Source: Ochotona curzoniae (lineage: Eukaryota; Chordata; Mammalia; Lagomorpha; Ochotonidae). Taken from it: 64,000 nucleotides of DNA. The stretch's first letter is position 1. Each line of letters begins with the position of its first letter. The translations under genes and the position numbers were made by a program. Shown piece after piece: positions 52,714 to 63,462 of this stretch. The notes under the pieces were generated by a model. It made no database searches. It was given only the letters and a program-made list of their open reading frames with translations, and was not told the origin of the DNA. Location of the stretch: the NCBI RefSeq assembly GCF_017591425.1, contig NW_024465655.1, forward strand, positions 1,487,501 through 1,551,500, read 5' to 3'.

Positions 52714-53629
52714 TCCCCCCATCAGTTTTTTAAAGCCTGAATGTATCAGATATCCATTCTTTTCTTAAAGAAATAGTCATGTATCCATTTTCCTATCCTG
52801 TGTCTTGTGTGGGGTCCACATGAGATTTAGGGGCCAGTCAAAAGGTAGAAAGTCATATAGGCCTAGAACTTGGAGAACTTTGCTTTCCTTTTATCACTGG
52901 TTGGAATAGTTCTCTCATTTGCTTATGAGCTCAGGATGGATTTGTTGTGGTTGTTTGGCCCCAACGCCCATCAGCCTGACTGCAGAAGATTCATCAAGTC
53001 TGACAGGACTCCCTCCTACAGCAGCTGGATTATTTATGAAATGAGTCACTTTCATAGCAAATCTCCAACTTGGTGCTGGAGTTGACAGATGTATCCTCTT
53101 TCTTCTTCTTCTTCTCTCCCTTTACATGCCTGTCTGGCTCCTGAGTGGCACCGTGCCTTTGTTAGAACTGAGAGTGAGAAGCATAAAGTGGGACTCTTGT
53201 CCTTGAACAAATTAAGTTTGGTTTCTATGTTCAGATAAGTTCAACAGGCACATGGCTTTCCTATTCTCATCAGGGATGCCCAAGCAGGTGAGAGTGGTGG
53301 TTGCCACATGTACACCCTGGGAGAAAGGTTCCATTGTTGTCTTATGTCATGGCCACATTCAATTGTGTACAATTATTTTAGACCTCATTAACTTCCCAGG
53401 AGAGGAAGCTTTCCTCCTGGATGAACAGTTACAGGACGAGTCGCTAAAGATGAGATTTTCCCAGCTGTGTGACTCCGAGGAGTAATAGACAATGAATTTG
53501 GATTAGGAGGTATAAAACCACTCAATCTAGATTAGCCCCATAAGAAGACAAATTGTGCCTAAAAGGGAGTTTGAGAGACTGTGAAAGATTCATTTTCTTA
53601 ATGCATTTGATGGTAAAAATGTTCTAGAG
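52714..53629. other. 0.9 kb repeat-poor sequence
   Basis: Only a (TTC)n tract at 53095-53120. Two frames, 71 codons (52870-53085) and 77 codons (53252-53485), end in real stops and look moderately protein-like, but no family is recognised. The second contains FPGEEAFLLDEQLQDESL. Neither has clear splice-site evidence I can defend. Confidence 0.35.
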
Positions 53630-53752
53630 GCTGAATAGTGTGGCATGGTAAGTTAACCTACTACTCAGAACACCTTCATCCTATATTCAAGTGTGCGACT
53701 TAATTCCCTTCTCCACTTCCAATTCAGCTTCCTGCTAACACACACCTAGATG
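53630..53752 (+). mobile_element. CSINE head fragment
   Basis: GAGGCTGAATAGTGTGGCATGGTAAGTTAACCTACTACTCAGAACACC...CAATTCAGCTTCCTGCTAACACAC covers the first third of the SINE; the rest is lost. Confidence 0.65.
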
Positions 53753-54289
53753 GGGGTCACCACATGACACCAAAGGACAACTGAGCTCCTTGGACATTTC
53801 ATAACCTGGCCACTTAGAGGACAGGCAGCACCCAAGGGAGAGGAGGGACCTTAAGACTTGCCTCCTAGTGTGTACCAGTTGCTATGTGAGTTTCCACGGC
53901 CACAGTGACGAATGCAAAAGTCCTTCCCCTCAGCAGAAGGTAATCTCATGAGAGTAACATCGATCCAGCCAGACGATGAGATAAATGATGGCGAATAGCA
54001 GCCTAGCAGTGCCATCGGATGGTATAAGTTATGTTCTCAAAGCTAACCCTGAGAAAATGAAATCTGTCATTTCAGGAGTCTGCACACCTCTTCAAGATTC
54101 TCAAACATGTCAGACACAAACAGCGCTTGGTATAGGAGACAGGGGATAAATGATGCCACCAGGGAGTCAGTGATGGTGCTGAGAGAAAAATAGCTAAACA
54201 GGGTAAGAGATAAAAAGCAGAAGACTTGCTAATTGACTATCCAGGGACTTAAAATTTTGGCAGGCAAAATTCCTCAAACAAAATAACCT
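53753..54289. other. Unique sequence, no gene seen
   Basis: No recognised repeat or exon. Confidence 0.4.
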
Positions 54290-54577
54290 AGGATCCAGGC
54301 ATTTGGGGTATTGGTGAAGTTACCACCCAGAACGCCTTGATATCATATCAAAATGTGCAAGTTCTAGAAGCAGCTTCACTCCCGATCCTGGCTCCCTGCT
54401 AGTGTACATCCTCGGGGGAAGCAGGTGTTGGCTCAAGTGGTTTGATCCTTCCAGCCCTTGTGGGGGACCCGGATGGAAATCCAGCTCTGGCTGCTGCAGA
54501 CATTTGGAGAGTAACCTGTGATTCGAATCTCTGTCTGTCTCTGTCTGCCCTTGAATAAATAAAGTTGAAAAATGCAA
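54290..54577 (+). mobile_element. CSINE, diverged
   Basis: GGTATTGGTGAAGTTACCACCCAGAACGCC, CCTGGCTCCCTGCTAGTG, GACATTTGGAGAGTAACCTGTG, TCTGTCTGTCTCTGTCTGCCC and an AATAAATAAAG tail. Confidence 0.82.
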
Positions 54578-54669
54578 AGCAATTTTTCTGCATTAGACTA
54601 GGGGGATGAGTTTATTCCAAGGCATTTTTTAAAAGAAGAATTTTATTGGGGTCTATATGAGTTGTTTTC

Positions 54670-54987
54670 TTATTTCTGGTTTGTTTATTGGAAGGCAGAT
54701 TTAAAGAGACAAAGAGAGACAGAGAAAGATCTTCCATCCACTGGTTTACTTCCCAAATGGTCGCAGAAGTCAGGGCTGAGCTGATTCAAAGCCAGGAGCC
54801 AGGTGCTTTCGTCTGGTCTGCCACACTGGCACGGGGTCCTGAAGACTTGGGCAGTCTCCATTGTTTTCTCAGGCCAAAACAAGGAATTAGATAGGAAGTG
54901 GAGGAGCTGGAGTATCAACCAGTGCCCGGATAGGATCCTATTGCTTACAAGGGAAGGATTTGCCTATTGAGCCATGGTGCCAGGCCC
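54670..54987 (-). mobile_element. CSINE, near full length
   Basis: GTTTATTGGAAGGCAGATTTAAAGAGAC, GATCTTCCATCCACTGGTTTACTTCCC, AAAGCCAGGAGCCAGGTGC, AGTGGAGGAGCTGG, ending CATGGTGCCAGGCCCC. Confidence 0.92.
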
Positions 54988-54999
54988 CAAAATTATAGT

Positions 55000-55430
55000 T
55001 TAACATGCCATCAAATAATCTCTTTTGGGCATACAGTTCTATGAGTGTTGAGCCATGTACAGATTCGGGTATTCATATTCACAGCTACAATCAGGACAGG
55101 GTACATCGACTCCCCCAAAAATCCATTTGTACTTCTCTTTGTGGTTAAACTCTTAGGCCACTCCAACCATAGCAAGCAAGCAGTATTCTGTCCTCGGCTT
55201 CTACAGATATGCCCCTCTAGAAAGATATGTAGATAGAACCATACAGGACATGATTTCAAAGTTGCCTTCCTTCACTTAGCATCACACTTTGAAACTCATC
55301 CAGGTTATATTTTTTTCCCCTTGGCAGAACAATGTTTCATTGTATGGATGTAGCTCAGTTTATTTTACATGCATGCATTCAAAGATTATTTCTAGCTTTG
55401 GACATATAATAAATTTGATAGAAACAAACA
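55000..55430 (-). mobile_element. L1ME-type LINE-1 3'-UTR remnant
   Basis: GTGTTGAGCCATGTACAGATTCGGG...AGATAGAACCATACAGGACATG...CCTTCCTTCACTTAGCATCACACTTTG...AACTCATCCAGGTTATA...GTTTCATTGTATGGATGTAG is the complement of an old L1 3' UTR, in order. Confidence 0.8.
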
Positions 55431-56139
55431 AAAATCCTAAGTAAAATGGCTGGACTTTGGAGAGCTGGCAGGGAATGAAACACATTAAGACCTCCCTTCC
55501 TTGATTTTTGAAGAGTGATTAGGGAAGAGGAAATGCAACTGCCTATATACACATGGGAGGAGGCTCAGCATCCCTCATGGCTCAGTGCGAGCTAGAAGGG
55601 CAGGTGGCAGGCAAGGAGCTGTGCTGAACTCTACCTGCTCTGGCCTTGCATTGAGAAGAAGCAGTGACTAGGGAAGCATGGACAGAGTTCAGCTCTAAGT
55701 GACCTTGACTTATTCCTCGCTAGGCTTATGACTCAAATTCTAATTTGGCAGTTATCCTCGGAATAATAGTGTGAATTTAGAGCAAAAGATGGAAATTCCC
55801 CAACTCCCTTGGGAAACCCAGTTGCCCTTTGCTCCTTACCATGGGAATGGAAATGATAGGTGGGAGAAGGGCTGTACGACTGTCTGATTGCTTGCACTGT
55901 CATAGGTGCTAACAGGGAATCTATGAAGTGTATCTAGATGTTAGGCTCTTATAGAACACTCTGGTGGAAGGTCATGCAAATTCTAACTTTTCCAGTTTGG
56001 AGAAGTTCTTGTCCGTAGAATATTCTGCCTAGCCTGGCTTTCCAAGCCATATGAGAGGTGAATATATTTAAAAAGGCTTAGTTTTTAAAAATTATTGTTG
56101 CAATCACAAGAAGAGGCCAGCTGGAGTTTCAGTATCTTC
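55431..56139. other. 0.7 kb unique sequence
   Basis: No recognised repeat, exon or motif. Confidence 0.4.
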
Positions 56140-56510
56140 CATTATGTCTGCTGTAGGTTGAAATTTGACTTCCAAAATCCGTGTGTTGAACTCCTAACTC
56201 CAGACCTTTAGAATGTGACCTTATTGACAGATAGAGTCTGTACAGAACTTGAAGTCAAAATGAAATCATTACATTGGAACCAGCCCAAGGTGACTGGGGT
56301 CCTTACACAAAGAAATTTGGAGACCAATAGGCCTGTTGGGAGAGCACCGTGTAAGCAGGGACCATCATGGTTAAGCCAAGGAGAGCGACCCAGATCATAC
56401 CCTGTCCTCCAAGCCCACCGAAGGAACCAGTACTGTCCATGTCTTAACCTTGGTCTTCTAGTATCCAGGACCTTGAGAAATTAAGTTTATGTGTTTAAGT
56501 CGCCCCTGGT
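56140..56510 (+). mobile_element. MaLR-type LTR remnant, near full length
   Basis: GTTGAAATTTGACTTCCAAAATCCGTGTGTTGAACTCCTAACTCC, CCTTTAGAATGTGACCTTATTGACAGATAGAGTC, CAAGGTGACTGGGGTCCTTACACAAAG, GAGAGCACCGTGTAAGC, TTAACCTTGGTCTTCTAGTATCC, TTTATGTGTTTAAGTCGCCCCTGGTCTATGG. Same family as 20941-21340. The 89-codon frame inside is incidental. Confidence 0.85.
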
Positions 56511-57589
56511 CTATGGAAGCCTTCACCAATGGAGCCAGTTTCCATAGTCAATGGCTTTCTACCACACTCCTGTATTTAGAGTGACATGAATTTTTGTATT
56601 CTCGTGAAAAAAAATATATCCTGTGGAAGTGTATTTCAGATATGAAAAGTGATGGAGAGATAGGATAAAAAAGGGACACTTGAGCATTGAATAGGTGCTT
56701 GTGTTTTGTAAGCATCTTTCTACATGTCAGTTGCCATGATGTAAGCCAGAGAGAGGATGGGAAATAACATGATATGGCTCTTGCCCTCAAGAACTCTGGC
56801 CAGAAAACCTGACCTAAACCTACACAGTAACTGGGAGTGGATGAGTGCTATGACAAGGCCCCCGTAGTCTCTTCAAGCAGCAGATGAGGGAGTCCTGGAC
56901 CGATTGCTGGGATCGGGAACCACATCCTTGATGGAAAACGACCTGCGAGTGAGGGGTTCTGCTGGTGAGAGAAGTAGATCAGTGAAGGGGCGGGCATCTA
57001 CGGAGGCTGTGTGGTTCACCCCCTTGAGAGAGGGAACAAAACTAACAGCTTAGGAAATATCCCCCAGTGTCCCAAGGGACACAGTCAAAGCAGGGAGAAT
57101 CATTCGTGAGAAACGAGGTTTCAGCTGCAATCTCTATTCAGGCAGACAGTCACTATGGAGGTCATCTTGACAGAGTGGAGCTAAAAGCAGGAGACATGAC
57201 ATGAGCTCCCTGGAGTGACCCCTGAGCATGCTACCCCGTGCTCCTGGTCCATCAGCTCACCCCTTGCTCTCACGTCCCACTTTCTCTGTCGGATTTGGGA
57301 GCCGCTCAAGATGTTTTGTGCATTGTCAGACTCCGCCAAGCTGATGGAAGATTGTTGGGGCTTGTCCCCTGTTGGGAAAGGCCTCTCCCTCCTTTTCCAC
57401 TCTCTTCCAAGAAGTTGAAAACTGAAAGGCCCTTTTATGTTGCTGATAAATGGCTTGGCTCGCAGACTGAGTTTTGGAATCATATCCTACCTGACTTGCC
57501 TTCTACTAACCACCCCGCCTCTCCCATCAAAGCATGTTGTGTCTCTTGGCAACGCAGCCGAAGAATGAGTGGTATCTTTGAAAGGTCAC
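56511..57589. other. 1.1 kb unique sequence
   Basis: No recognised SINE or LINE. The 149-codon plus frame 57238-57687 is open through GC-rich DNA with an opposing 100-codon minus frame, typical of composition effects; no motif found. Confidence 0.4.
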
Positions 57590-57690
57590 GTTCCGGAGGT
57601 CACTTCTGGGTTCTTGTCCTGGTTTTGCCCTTAACTAGTCTTGTGACTGAACAAAATCACCTCTCATCCCCGAGCCCTGGTTTCTGAGAG
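57590..57690 (+). mobile_element. MIR core fragment
   Basis: GGTTCTTGTCCTGGTTTTGCCCTTAACTAGTCTTGTGACTGAACAAAATCACCTCTCATCCCCGAGCCCTGGTTTC matches the MIR core (CTAGTCCTGGCTCTGCC...TGTGTGACCTTGGGCAAATCAC...GCCTCAGTTTC). Confidence 0.75.
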
Positions 57691-58089
57691 CCCAAACCAA
57701 GGATCAGTGTGTGGGTAGGTTTGAGGTGGAAATGGTAGACAAGAGTCTAAGATGCTGTTTGGCTTTGGGGATCCCAAGGCACTTGAATGCATCTTTTTTT
57801 TTTTTTTTTTGCAAATGACTTGTGGCCTTGTCACTGTTGGAGGTCTGAAGAAGTGGCCTTGGGCAGTCTGGGGCAGTCATATGGCTGCCGTGTTGTCATG
57901 AATATGTGTAGTGAAGAATGGGTAAACATGAACCAGCAAAAGCAAAGCCTCTCACTCTGCTCTCCACCTGCCAGCATCAGCCACATTAGGCTACCCCTTT
58001 CACCACACTCTCACCTCCTCCACCCACAAATTCTTCCCAAAACTTTTGCCTGGAGGGGAATTCAAGACTGATGTCGTTAATGGTCAGAA
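57691..58089. other. Unique sequence with a T17 run
   Basis: A T17 homopolymer at 57794-57810. No recognisable retroposon follows it on plus, so it is a bare run rather than the tail of an identified element. Confidence 0.4.
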
Positions 58090-58560
58090 TTGTGCTGGGT
58101 CAAGACTTTTAACTGTGTATTTAATTAGTCATCTGTATGCATGTAACTTAAAGGCGCTCAGCTGTGCCTTTTTATTGGCTGAATGAAGACGGCTGTAAAT
58201 CACCTATGCAAGCCTATAAAAGTATTTATAGCAGCTGCTGTCTCCTGCTTGCCATTACAGAAGCTTTGTTGGAACTGGCTGGGGTTTGCATGGGGATAGT
58301 TCTACCCAGTTCTAGGAAGAAAGTGTTAAAAGTCCCTTCCTGGCAAGTCACAGCTCCATCATTAGGCGATGTAAAATGTGCTGAAATGTTAAGCTCCAGC
58401 AAGGACGTTCCAGGGCATTATTGGCAACAGCAAGCCTTCTGTGTTAATGAAAATCAAAACACAAAAAGTCCAGTCAAAGGCAAACACAAAAACTTCAGCC
58501 GAACTGAGAAATATGACCAGAGCTGGAATTCCGTGGCTTCTTGACTTCTATAAACCTTAA
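58090..58560 (+). promoter_or_regulatory. Candidate regulatory element: TATA/MEF2-like core with E-boxes
   Basis: Repeat-free. In order: homeodomain TTTAATTAGTC (58120-58130), CAGCTG E-box (58159-58164), ATTGG (reverse CCAAT, 58174-58178), an AT-rich near-palindrome CTATAAAAGTATTTATAG (58214-58231) containing TATAAAAG (58215-58222), and an adjacent second CAGCTG (58232-58237). The spacing could be read as a plus-strand TATA promoter or as a muscle-type MEF2/E-box enhancer. The 126-codon frame 58164-58544 overlaps it and has no motif. Motifs are seen; function is inferred. Confidence 0.35.
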
Positions 58561-58935
58561 CAGGATTTGGCAAGCCCTTCTCCGAGCTCAGGCATTTGCA
58601 CTGGCCAAACACCTTTGCAGCACCCTCAGCCAAAGCCATAGTATCATTTAGTCTGCAAGAGAACAAAGCATCCTTTGTCTGACAGATAGGCAGCGCTTTT
58701 GTGGGTAGAAGGAACAGTTCCCAGAACCTCCTTCTGTGTCAGCAGGAGGCTTGCGTCTCACACCCTTCTTCCAGCCTTCCAAAGAAAAGATTGCAGTCCT
58801 TAAAGGAAAGCTGGGGCCTATGTCATCACCCGTTCTCACTCCTGGACAAGTCCTGACTGATCTGAATTCTTCTAACTGAATGGAGTACCAATATCACAGA
58901 TCAAGAGTCTCTCAGAAGCTGACAGTCAGATACAG
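58561..58935. other. Unique sequence flanking the candidate element
   Basis: No repeat recognised. Part of a repeat-poor block of about 1.2 kb from 57691 to 58935. Confidence 0.4.
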
Positions 58936-59252
58936 ACAAATCTTTTCTTATTGGAAAGTCAGATTACAAAAAGGAGGAGAGACAGAGAGAAAAGATCTTA
59001 TATCCACTGATTCACTCCCAAAGTAGCCACAATGGCTGAAGCTGAGCTGATCCAAAGCCAGGAGCCAGGAGCCTCATCCTGGTCTCCCACATGAGTGTAG
59101 GGTCCCAAGGCTTCGGGCTGTCTCAACTGCTTTCCCAGGCTACATACAGGGAGCTGGATGGGAATCAGGGCTGCTGGGATTAGAACTGGCACTCGTATAG
59201 GACCCGAGCACATACAGCTGACAAATCTCACTTAACCTTTCAGGGCTAGCCT
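58936..59252 (-). mobile_element. CSINE
   Basis: CTTTTCTTATTGGAAAGTCAGATTACAAAAAGGAGGAGAGAC, AAAGCCAGGAGCCAGGAGCCTCATCC, GTCTCAACTGCTTTCCCAGG, GGGCTGCTGGGATTAGAACTGGC; head end degraded (CTTTCAGGGCTAGCC). Confidence 0.92.
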
Positions 59253-59887
59253 TGCATGGAAATGATCATTGTTGTTGCATGTACCCTGAAACCTCACAGT
59301 TTCACTTCTTTTTTAGAACTGCATCTCCTGCCTAACACCCACTCAGCAGAAAGGAACAGGCAGTGTGAAGAACCTGCACAGGGTTCAGGGATCCAAGGCC
59401 AGGAGCAGGCTGCCTTCTGCTCAGGGCCGGGGAACTGCCTAAGTAGGGAGCAGGTAGTGTTCATATGGTTTTGATTTTCAGAGTGCTAGGTGTCACTTCA
59501 GTGGGTCCTACCGTTTGTCAGCTTCAGCAGTAGCTGGGCTTTGTCCTGAGTGCCGTGGGGTAATTAGTATGTTCTGTATATATTCAGGAGCCAGGTATGG
59601 TAAGAAGCATTGTTCTCTTTGGAAATTTGACCCCATGAATGAATGAGTTGGGTTTTTTGAGAATGTGGCTCACCATCATTTTCAACATTGGATATCGGTC
59701 TCCAGGTCTTTAAAACTCAAATGCTTCCTCTCTTCTTCTAGATTTTCCTTCTCTCCTTCTTCCTTGTTTTCCTTTTTCCCTAATTCTTCTAGCCTTTTTA
59801 CTTCCCTTTCCACTCTTTAGAAAAGGTCTTTTGGAAAAACATTATGGATCTGATCTCAAAATATCTGATTGAAGGCCAATACACTTT
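59253..59887. other. 0.6 kb unique sequence
   Basis: No recognised repeat or exon. A CT/TTC-rich patch at 59725-59815. Confidence 0.4.
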
Positions 59888-60222
59888 TAAAAAATGAATT
59901 ATTTATTTAATCTGAAAATCAGTTACAGGGTGGAACAAGGGACAGGGGAGAGAAATCTAGTATCTGCTGATTTGCTTCTCAGATAGCTGCAAGAGCTGGG
60001 CTGGACCAGGCTGAAGCTGGGAGCTTATTTGAATCTCCCCTGTGAGTGACAGAGACCCAAGCACTCAGGCCATCTTCTGCTGCTTTGTCAGGTACATTAG
60101 TCAGGAGCTGGAATGGAAACAAATGAATCAGGACATGAACCATTGTCCATATGGGATGCCAGCATTCCAGGTTGCAGTGTTACCTGCTATGCAACAGTGT
60201 TGGACCACAGGGCTAACACTTT
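59888..60222 (-). mobile_element. CSINE, diverged
   Basis: TTTTAAAAAATGAATTATTTATTTAATCTG, GGCTGAAGCTGGGAGC, GGCCATCTTCTGCTGCTTTGTCAGGTACATTAG, GGACATGAACCATTGTCCATATGGGATGCC, ending CAGTGTTGGACC. Confidence 0.87.
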
Positions 60223-60439
60223 TTTGATTGGATAGATTTTTAGCCTGCTGGAATGTGTTCTACAAAGAAATTGTGTGAAAAATAAATCTAGCTTTCTGTT
60301 TGGGCATATAAGGTTAGTCTGAACTCATTTGTTTTCAGCTAACAGACCTTTTATGCTTCCAGAAAATACATTCTCAATTATTTTCTTTCTAATTAAAATG
60401 CTATTCTCATCCTTCTCTCTCAGAGTGAATATACAACAG
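60223..60439. other. Short unique stretch
   Basis: Nothing recognised. Confidence 0.35.
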
Positions 60440-60845
60440 AAAACCACCTGAGGTTGAGATGGAGAGTTATTTAATCTTGACTTTATTGCTCTAACTGAAC
60501 ACTACAGACTAAGTAGTTCATAAGGAAAAGAGTTTACCCAGCTTATGGCTGTGGAAGGCCAGCTGTCTGACATCTGGTCATGGCCTTGCAGAGTCTCAGG
60601 GTGGCACAGGGCATCACAGGATGTGACAGAGAAGCAATTCTCTTCCTCTTCTTGTGAAACCACTGATGCATTCCCAAGGTCTCAGCCTGATGGTGTCAGG
60701 AAATCGAAGCCCCTCCCCAAGAGCCCTCCTGCATATTCTGCTTACTTCTGTCTTGAATGATCAAGTTTCCAGTGCACGAAGGGAGGGGCGATCATCCCAA
60801 CCACAGAAAGAGATTAGCTCTGTGATCCACCATTGAGTTTCCTTC
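60440..60845 (-). mobile_element. MaLR-type LTR remnant
   Basis: On plus: ACTACAGACTAAGTAGTTCATAAGG, GCTTATGGCTGTGGAAGGCCAGCTGTCTGACATCTGG, CTCTTCCTCTTCTTGTGAAACCACTG, AAGCCCCTCCCCAAGAGCC is the complement of a MaLR LTR (a TAATTTATAAAGAAAAGAGG / CTGGGAAGTCCAAGATC / CTTCTTATAAGG-type order). Confidence 0.65.
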
Positions 60846-60934
60846 GGTCAATACTCACTTTTAACAAATGTTTGGTGTGTGATTTACACAATGGACTTAT
60901 GGCATATTTTAAGTGAATTCATTTTATAATGCCT

Positions 60935-61125
60935 ACTGCAGCTCTGGCTGGGCTGGGAGCTCAATCCAGATCTCTTGTGTAGGTGGGGGTACGGGAAACC
61001 TACTGATCTGAATCAATGCAGTTGGCTCCTGCAGTATGTATTAGCAGGAGGGTTGAATCAGGATCCAGAAGCAGTAAACAAACGTAGGTGCCCCAATGTG
61101 GGAAACAATGATTTTAGCCAGCCTT
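60935..61125 (-). mobile_element. CSINE, partial
   Basis: GCAGCTCTGGCTGGGCTGGGAGC, GATCTCTTGTGTAGGTGGGGG, TATGTATTAGCAGGAGGG, TTGAATCAGGATCC, ending TGATTTTAGCCAGCC. The tail half is missing. Confidence 0.65.
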
Positions 61126-61389
61126 CTTCATCTTTCATTGCTCACTCAAATATTTGCCTCCAAATTCATAAGGCTTAGTTGTACCATTCGGTATAATTTT
61201 TTGCAGATTTACTAAATTGTGCAACATCACCATAATCCAGTTTTAAAACATATTTTCACTCCAGTCACATCTCATACATCAATTTACAGTTAATCCCTGT
61301 TTCTATGCCCAGTCCCATGCAACCACTAATCTATTTCATTTTTGCGTAGATTTGCCTTTTCTGAACACTTTCATATATAGAAACGTGGC

Positions 61390-61655
61390 TTATGATGATG
61401 TTATAGCCAAATGAAACCATTGCAAATTGAAGCTATGTAGCCTATTGAACATCATAGCTTAGCTTGACTTACTTTAAATGAGCTCGGAACCCTTGGATCA
61501 GCTCAGTGTTAGGCAAAAATCATATGTGCAAGGCCCATTTTATAATAGTTAGAATGTCACATGATTGGTTGGCAACTTACTGAAAGTGCTAATCGGTGGT
61601 TGTAAGAGTGTATGCTGCTGTGCCCCTTAAAGTTGGTCCCCATCTGTAGTATCAT
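61390..61655. mobile_element. Tigger-like DNA transposon fragment nested in L1
   Basis: ATAGCTTAGCTTGACTTACTTTAAATGAGCTCGGAACCC, GTGTTAGGCAAAAATCATATG, GCCCATTTTATAATAGTTAGAATGTC, TTACTGAAAGTGC, GTTGGTCCCCATCTGTAG match the order of a pogo/Tigger-class non-autonomous repeat. L1 sequence is continuous on either side. Confidence 0.65.
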
Positions 61656-62224
61656 TACTCAATACATGCATAGCTCTTTGCTTCATGCTTAATTTCTCTT
61701 AAAGTACTATGCATTTTGACTTTGTTAATGTAGCATGTAGCAATAATTAATTCTACCTTACTATTGAGAGCATTTCGTTACATGTGTAGGCCACATTGTA
61801 TGTATGTTGGCCAATTTATGGGGACTTGAATTACGCTCCCTTTTAAGTTATCATGAATACTACTTCTGTGATAATTTGTGTGCAAATGTTTTTGTGGACG
61901 TATTTTCCTGATTGCTCTTGGTTAGGTATATAAGACTGGAAATCCTGGGTTATGTTTACCATTTAAGACACTGTCATGTATTTCCCCAAAACATGTAAGG
62001 TGTTTTATATGCCCATCAGCACTGTGTGAAGACTTTAATTTATCTTTTAAAAAAAATTATTATAGTGGGCCTGGTGTAAAAATTCACTATGGTTTTGGCT
62101 TGCATTTCGTTGTCCACTGACGATATGCTTATTTTTGTATGCTTCTTAGCTACTCGCATAGCTTCTTTGGTAAAATGGCTATTCATATCTTTGATACATT
62201 TTTCAGAAAATTTTTCTTAATGTC

Positions 62225-62440
62225 CAGGGCCGGGCCAGTCTGCAGGCAGGAGCTTGGAAGTCAGCCTGAATCTCCCGCGTGGATGGGAGGGACTTACGCA
62301 CGTGTCATTGCCTGCTGCCTCCCAGGGTGTGCATTAGCAGGAAACCAAAACTGGAAGTGGAATCAGAAATGGAACCCACTCCAGTGTGTGTGTGCTTGCG
62401 TGTGAGAAATGACACCTTAACCTCAGCAACAAACATGTGC
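62225..62440 (-). mobile_element. CSINE, partial
   Basis: GGGCCGGGCCAGTCTGCAGGCAGGAGCTTGG, CCTGCTGCCTCCCAGGGTGTGCATTAGCAGG, GGAAGTGGAATCAGAAATGG, ending ACACCTTAACC. The tail part is missing at the left, and a TGTGTGTGTG run interrupts near 62385. Confidence 0.7.
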
Positions 62441-62680
62441 TGCTCTCGTCTATTTTCAGTCAATTTTTGTATGATGCCTGAGTTGATCTTTTTTTTTTTA
62501 CATGTGAATATGCGTTCTCTCAGCATTATTTATTAAACAGGGCATTCTTTTCTCCATTGAATTTCATTGGCATCGTCATGAGAAATCAATTGGCCATAAA
62601 TGTATTCAACTCTGTCTCCATGTATCCACATACAAATGGCTAATATCAAGTGTGATTACTCCAAAATTCTAATTGTCTAA

Positions 62681-63150
62681 AGAAAATCAATGAGGCATTG
62701 GGTTATGTATTTTTTTTTCAATAACAACTCCTCCTCACAAACATAAATAGAAAAAAATAAGGCAGTATGAGAAAATCTATAAAAAGAGAATGAGGGGCTG
62801 TCTATGGGATTACTGTGACTGTCCAGTTGGAAATCCCAACTACAATATGTGATGATCTAAATAATACCTAAGATTTGAATCAAATAAACAAACTCTAAAG
62901 GAAGGGGTATAGGACTTGGGGGAACTGAGCTCAGTGGTCAGCTGAGGAAAACTCTTACATATCTTACAACTTGTGCCTACAAAAATCAATTCTACATTGC
63001 AAAGCAACCAGAAGAGTTTAAAAGTTCTCAACAATTACAAATAATAGTACTTGAGGAAATAGAATTGCTGATCATCCTGATTTTAATGCATAATTATAAT
63101 ATCGAACCTCATAAGAATAAATAACATATGCCAATTAAAGATCAAAATAA
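62681..63150. other. A-rich unassigned sequence
   Basis: No gene or recognisable repeat; possibly further decayed LINE. Confidence 0.35.
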
Positions 63151-63462
63151 GGGACTGGTGTTTCTGTGTAGTGGATAAAGCTGCTATCTCGGATGTTGCT
63201 GTCCCATCCCTGGCTGCTGCATCTCAGATCCAGTTTCCTACTAATAATGAAGAAAAGCAGCAGAGGATAACCAAGTCCTTTGGTCCCTGCTTCCTGTGTG
63301 GGAGCAGCAGATGAAGCTCGTGGATCCTGGCTCTGTGCTGGCTTATCCCGACTCAGCCCTGACCACTGCAGCCATTTGCTAGATGAACCAGAAAATGGAA
63401 CACCACTCTTGTTGTCTCTCTCTGAATTTGACTTGGAACTAACTCAATAAATCTTTCAAACT
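63151..63462 (+). mobile_element. CSINE, diverged
   Basis: AAGGGACTGGTGTTTCTGTGTAGTGGATAAAGCTGC head, AGTCCTTTGGTCCCTGC, TGTGTGGGAGCAGCAGATG, CATTTGCTAGATGAACCAG, CTCTCTCTGAATTTGAC, tail AATAAATC. Confidence 0.85.

Larger units (their letters stand above)
61190..62680 (-). mobile_element. L1ME-type LINE-1 (minus), with DNA-transposon and SINE inserts
   Basis: 3' UTR complement ACTAAATTGTGCAACATCACCATAATCC, CCCATGCAACCACTAATCTATTTC, TAGATTTGCCTTTTCTGAACACTTTCATATATAG. After the Tigger insert: TGTGTGCAAATGTTTTTGTGGACG, GCTTGCATTTCGTTGTCCACTGACG. After the SINE: CCATTGAATTTCATTGGCATCGTCATGAGAAATCAATTGGCC. All in consistent minus order. Confidence 0.85.

Noticed and set aside
57238..57687. A 149-codon coding frame
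   Set aside because: Its end runs through a MIR element, and an opposing 100-codon frame occupies the same DNA; a composition effect is more likely.
58934..59228. GACAAATCT repeated at both sides of the SINE as a TSD
   Set aside because: The right copy lies inside the SINE's degraded head rather than beyond it, so the match is probably chance.
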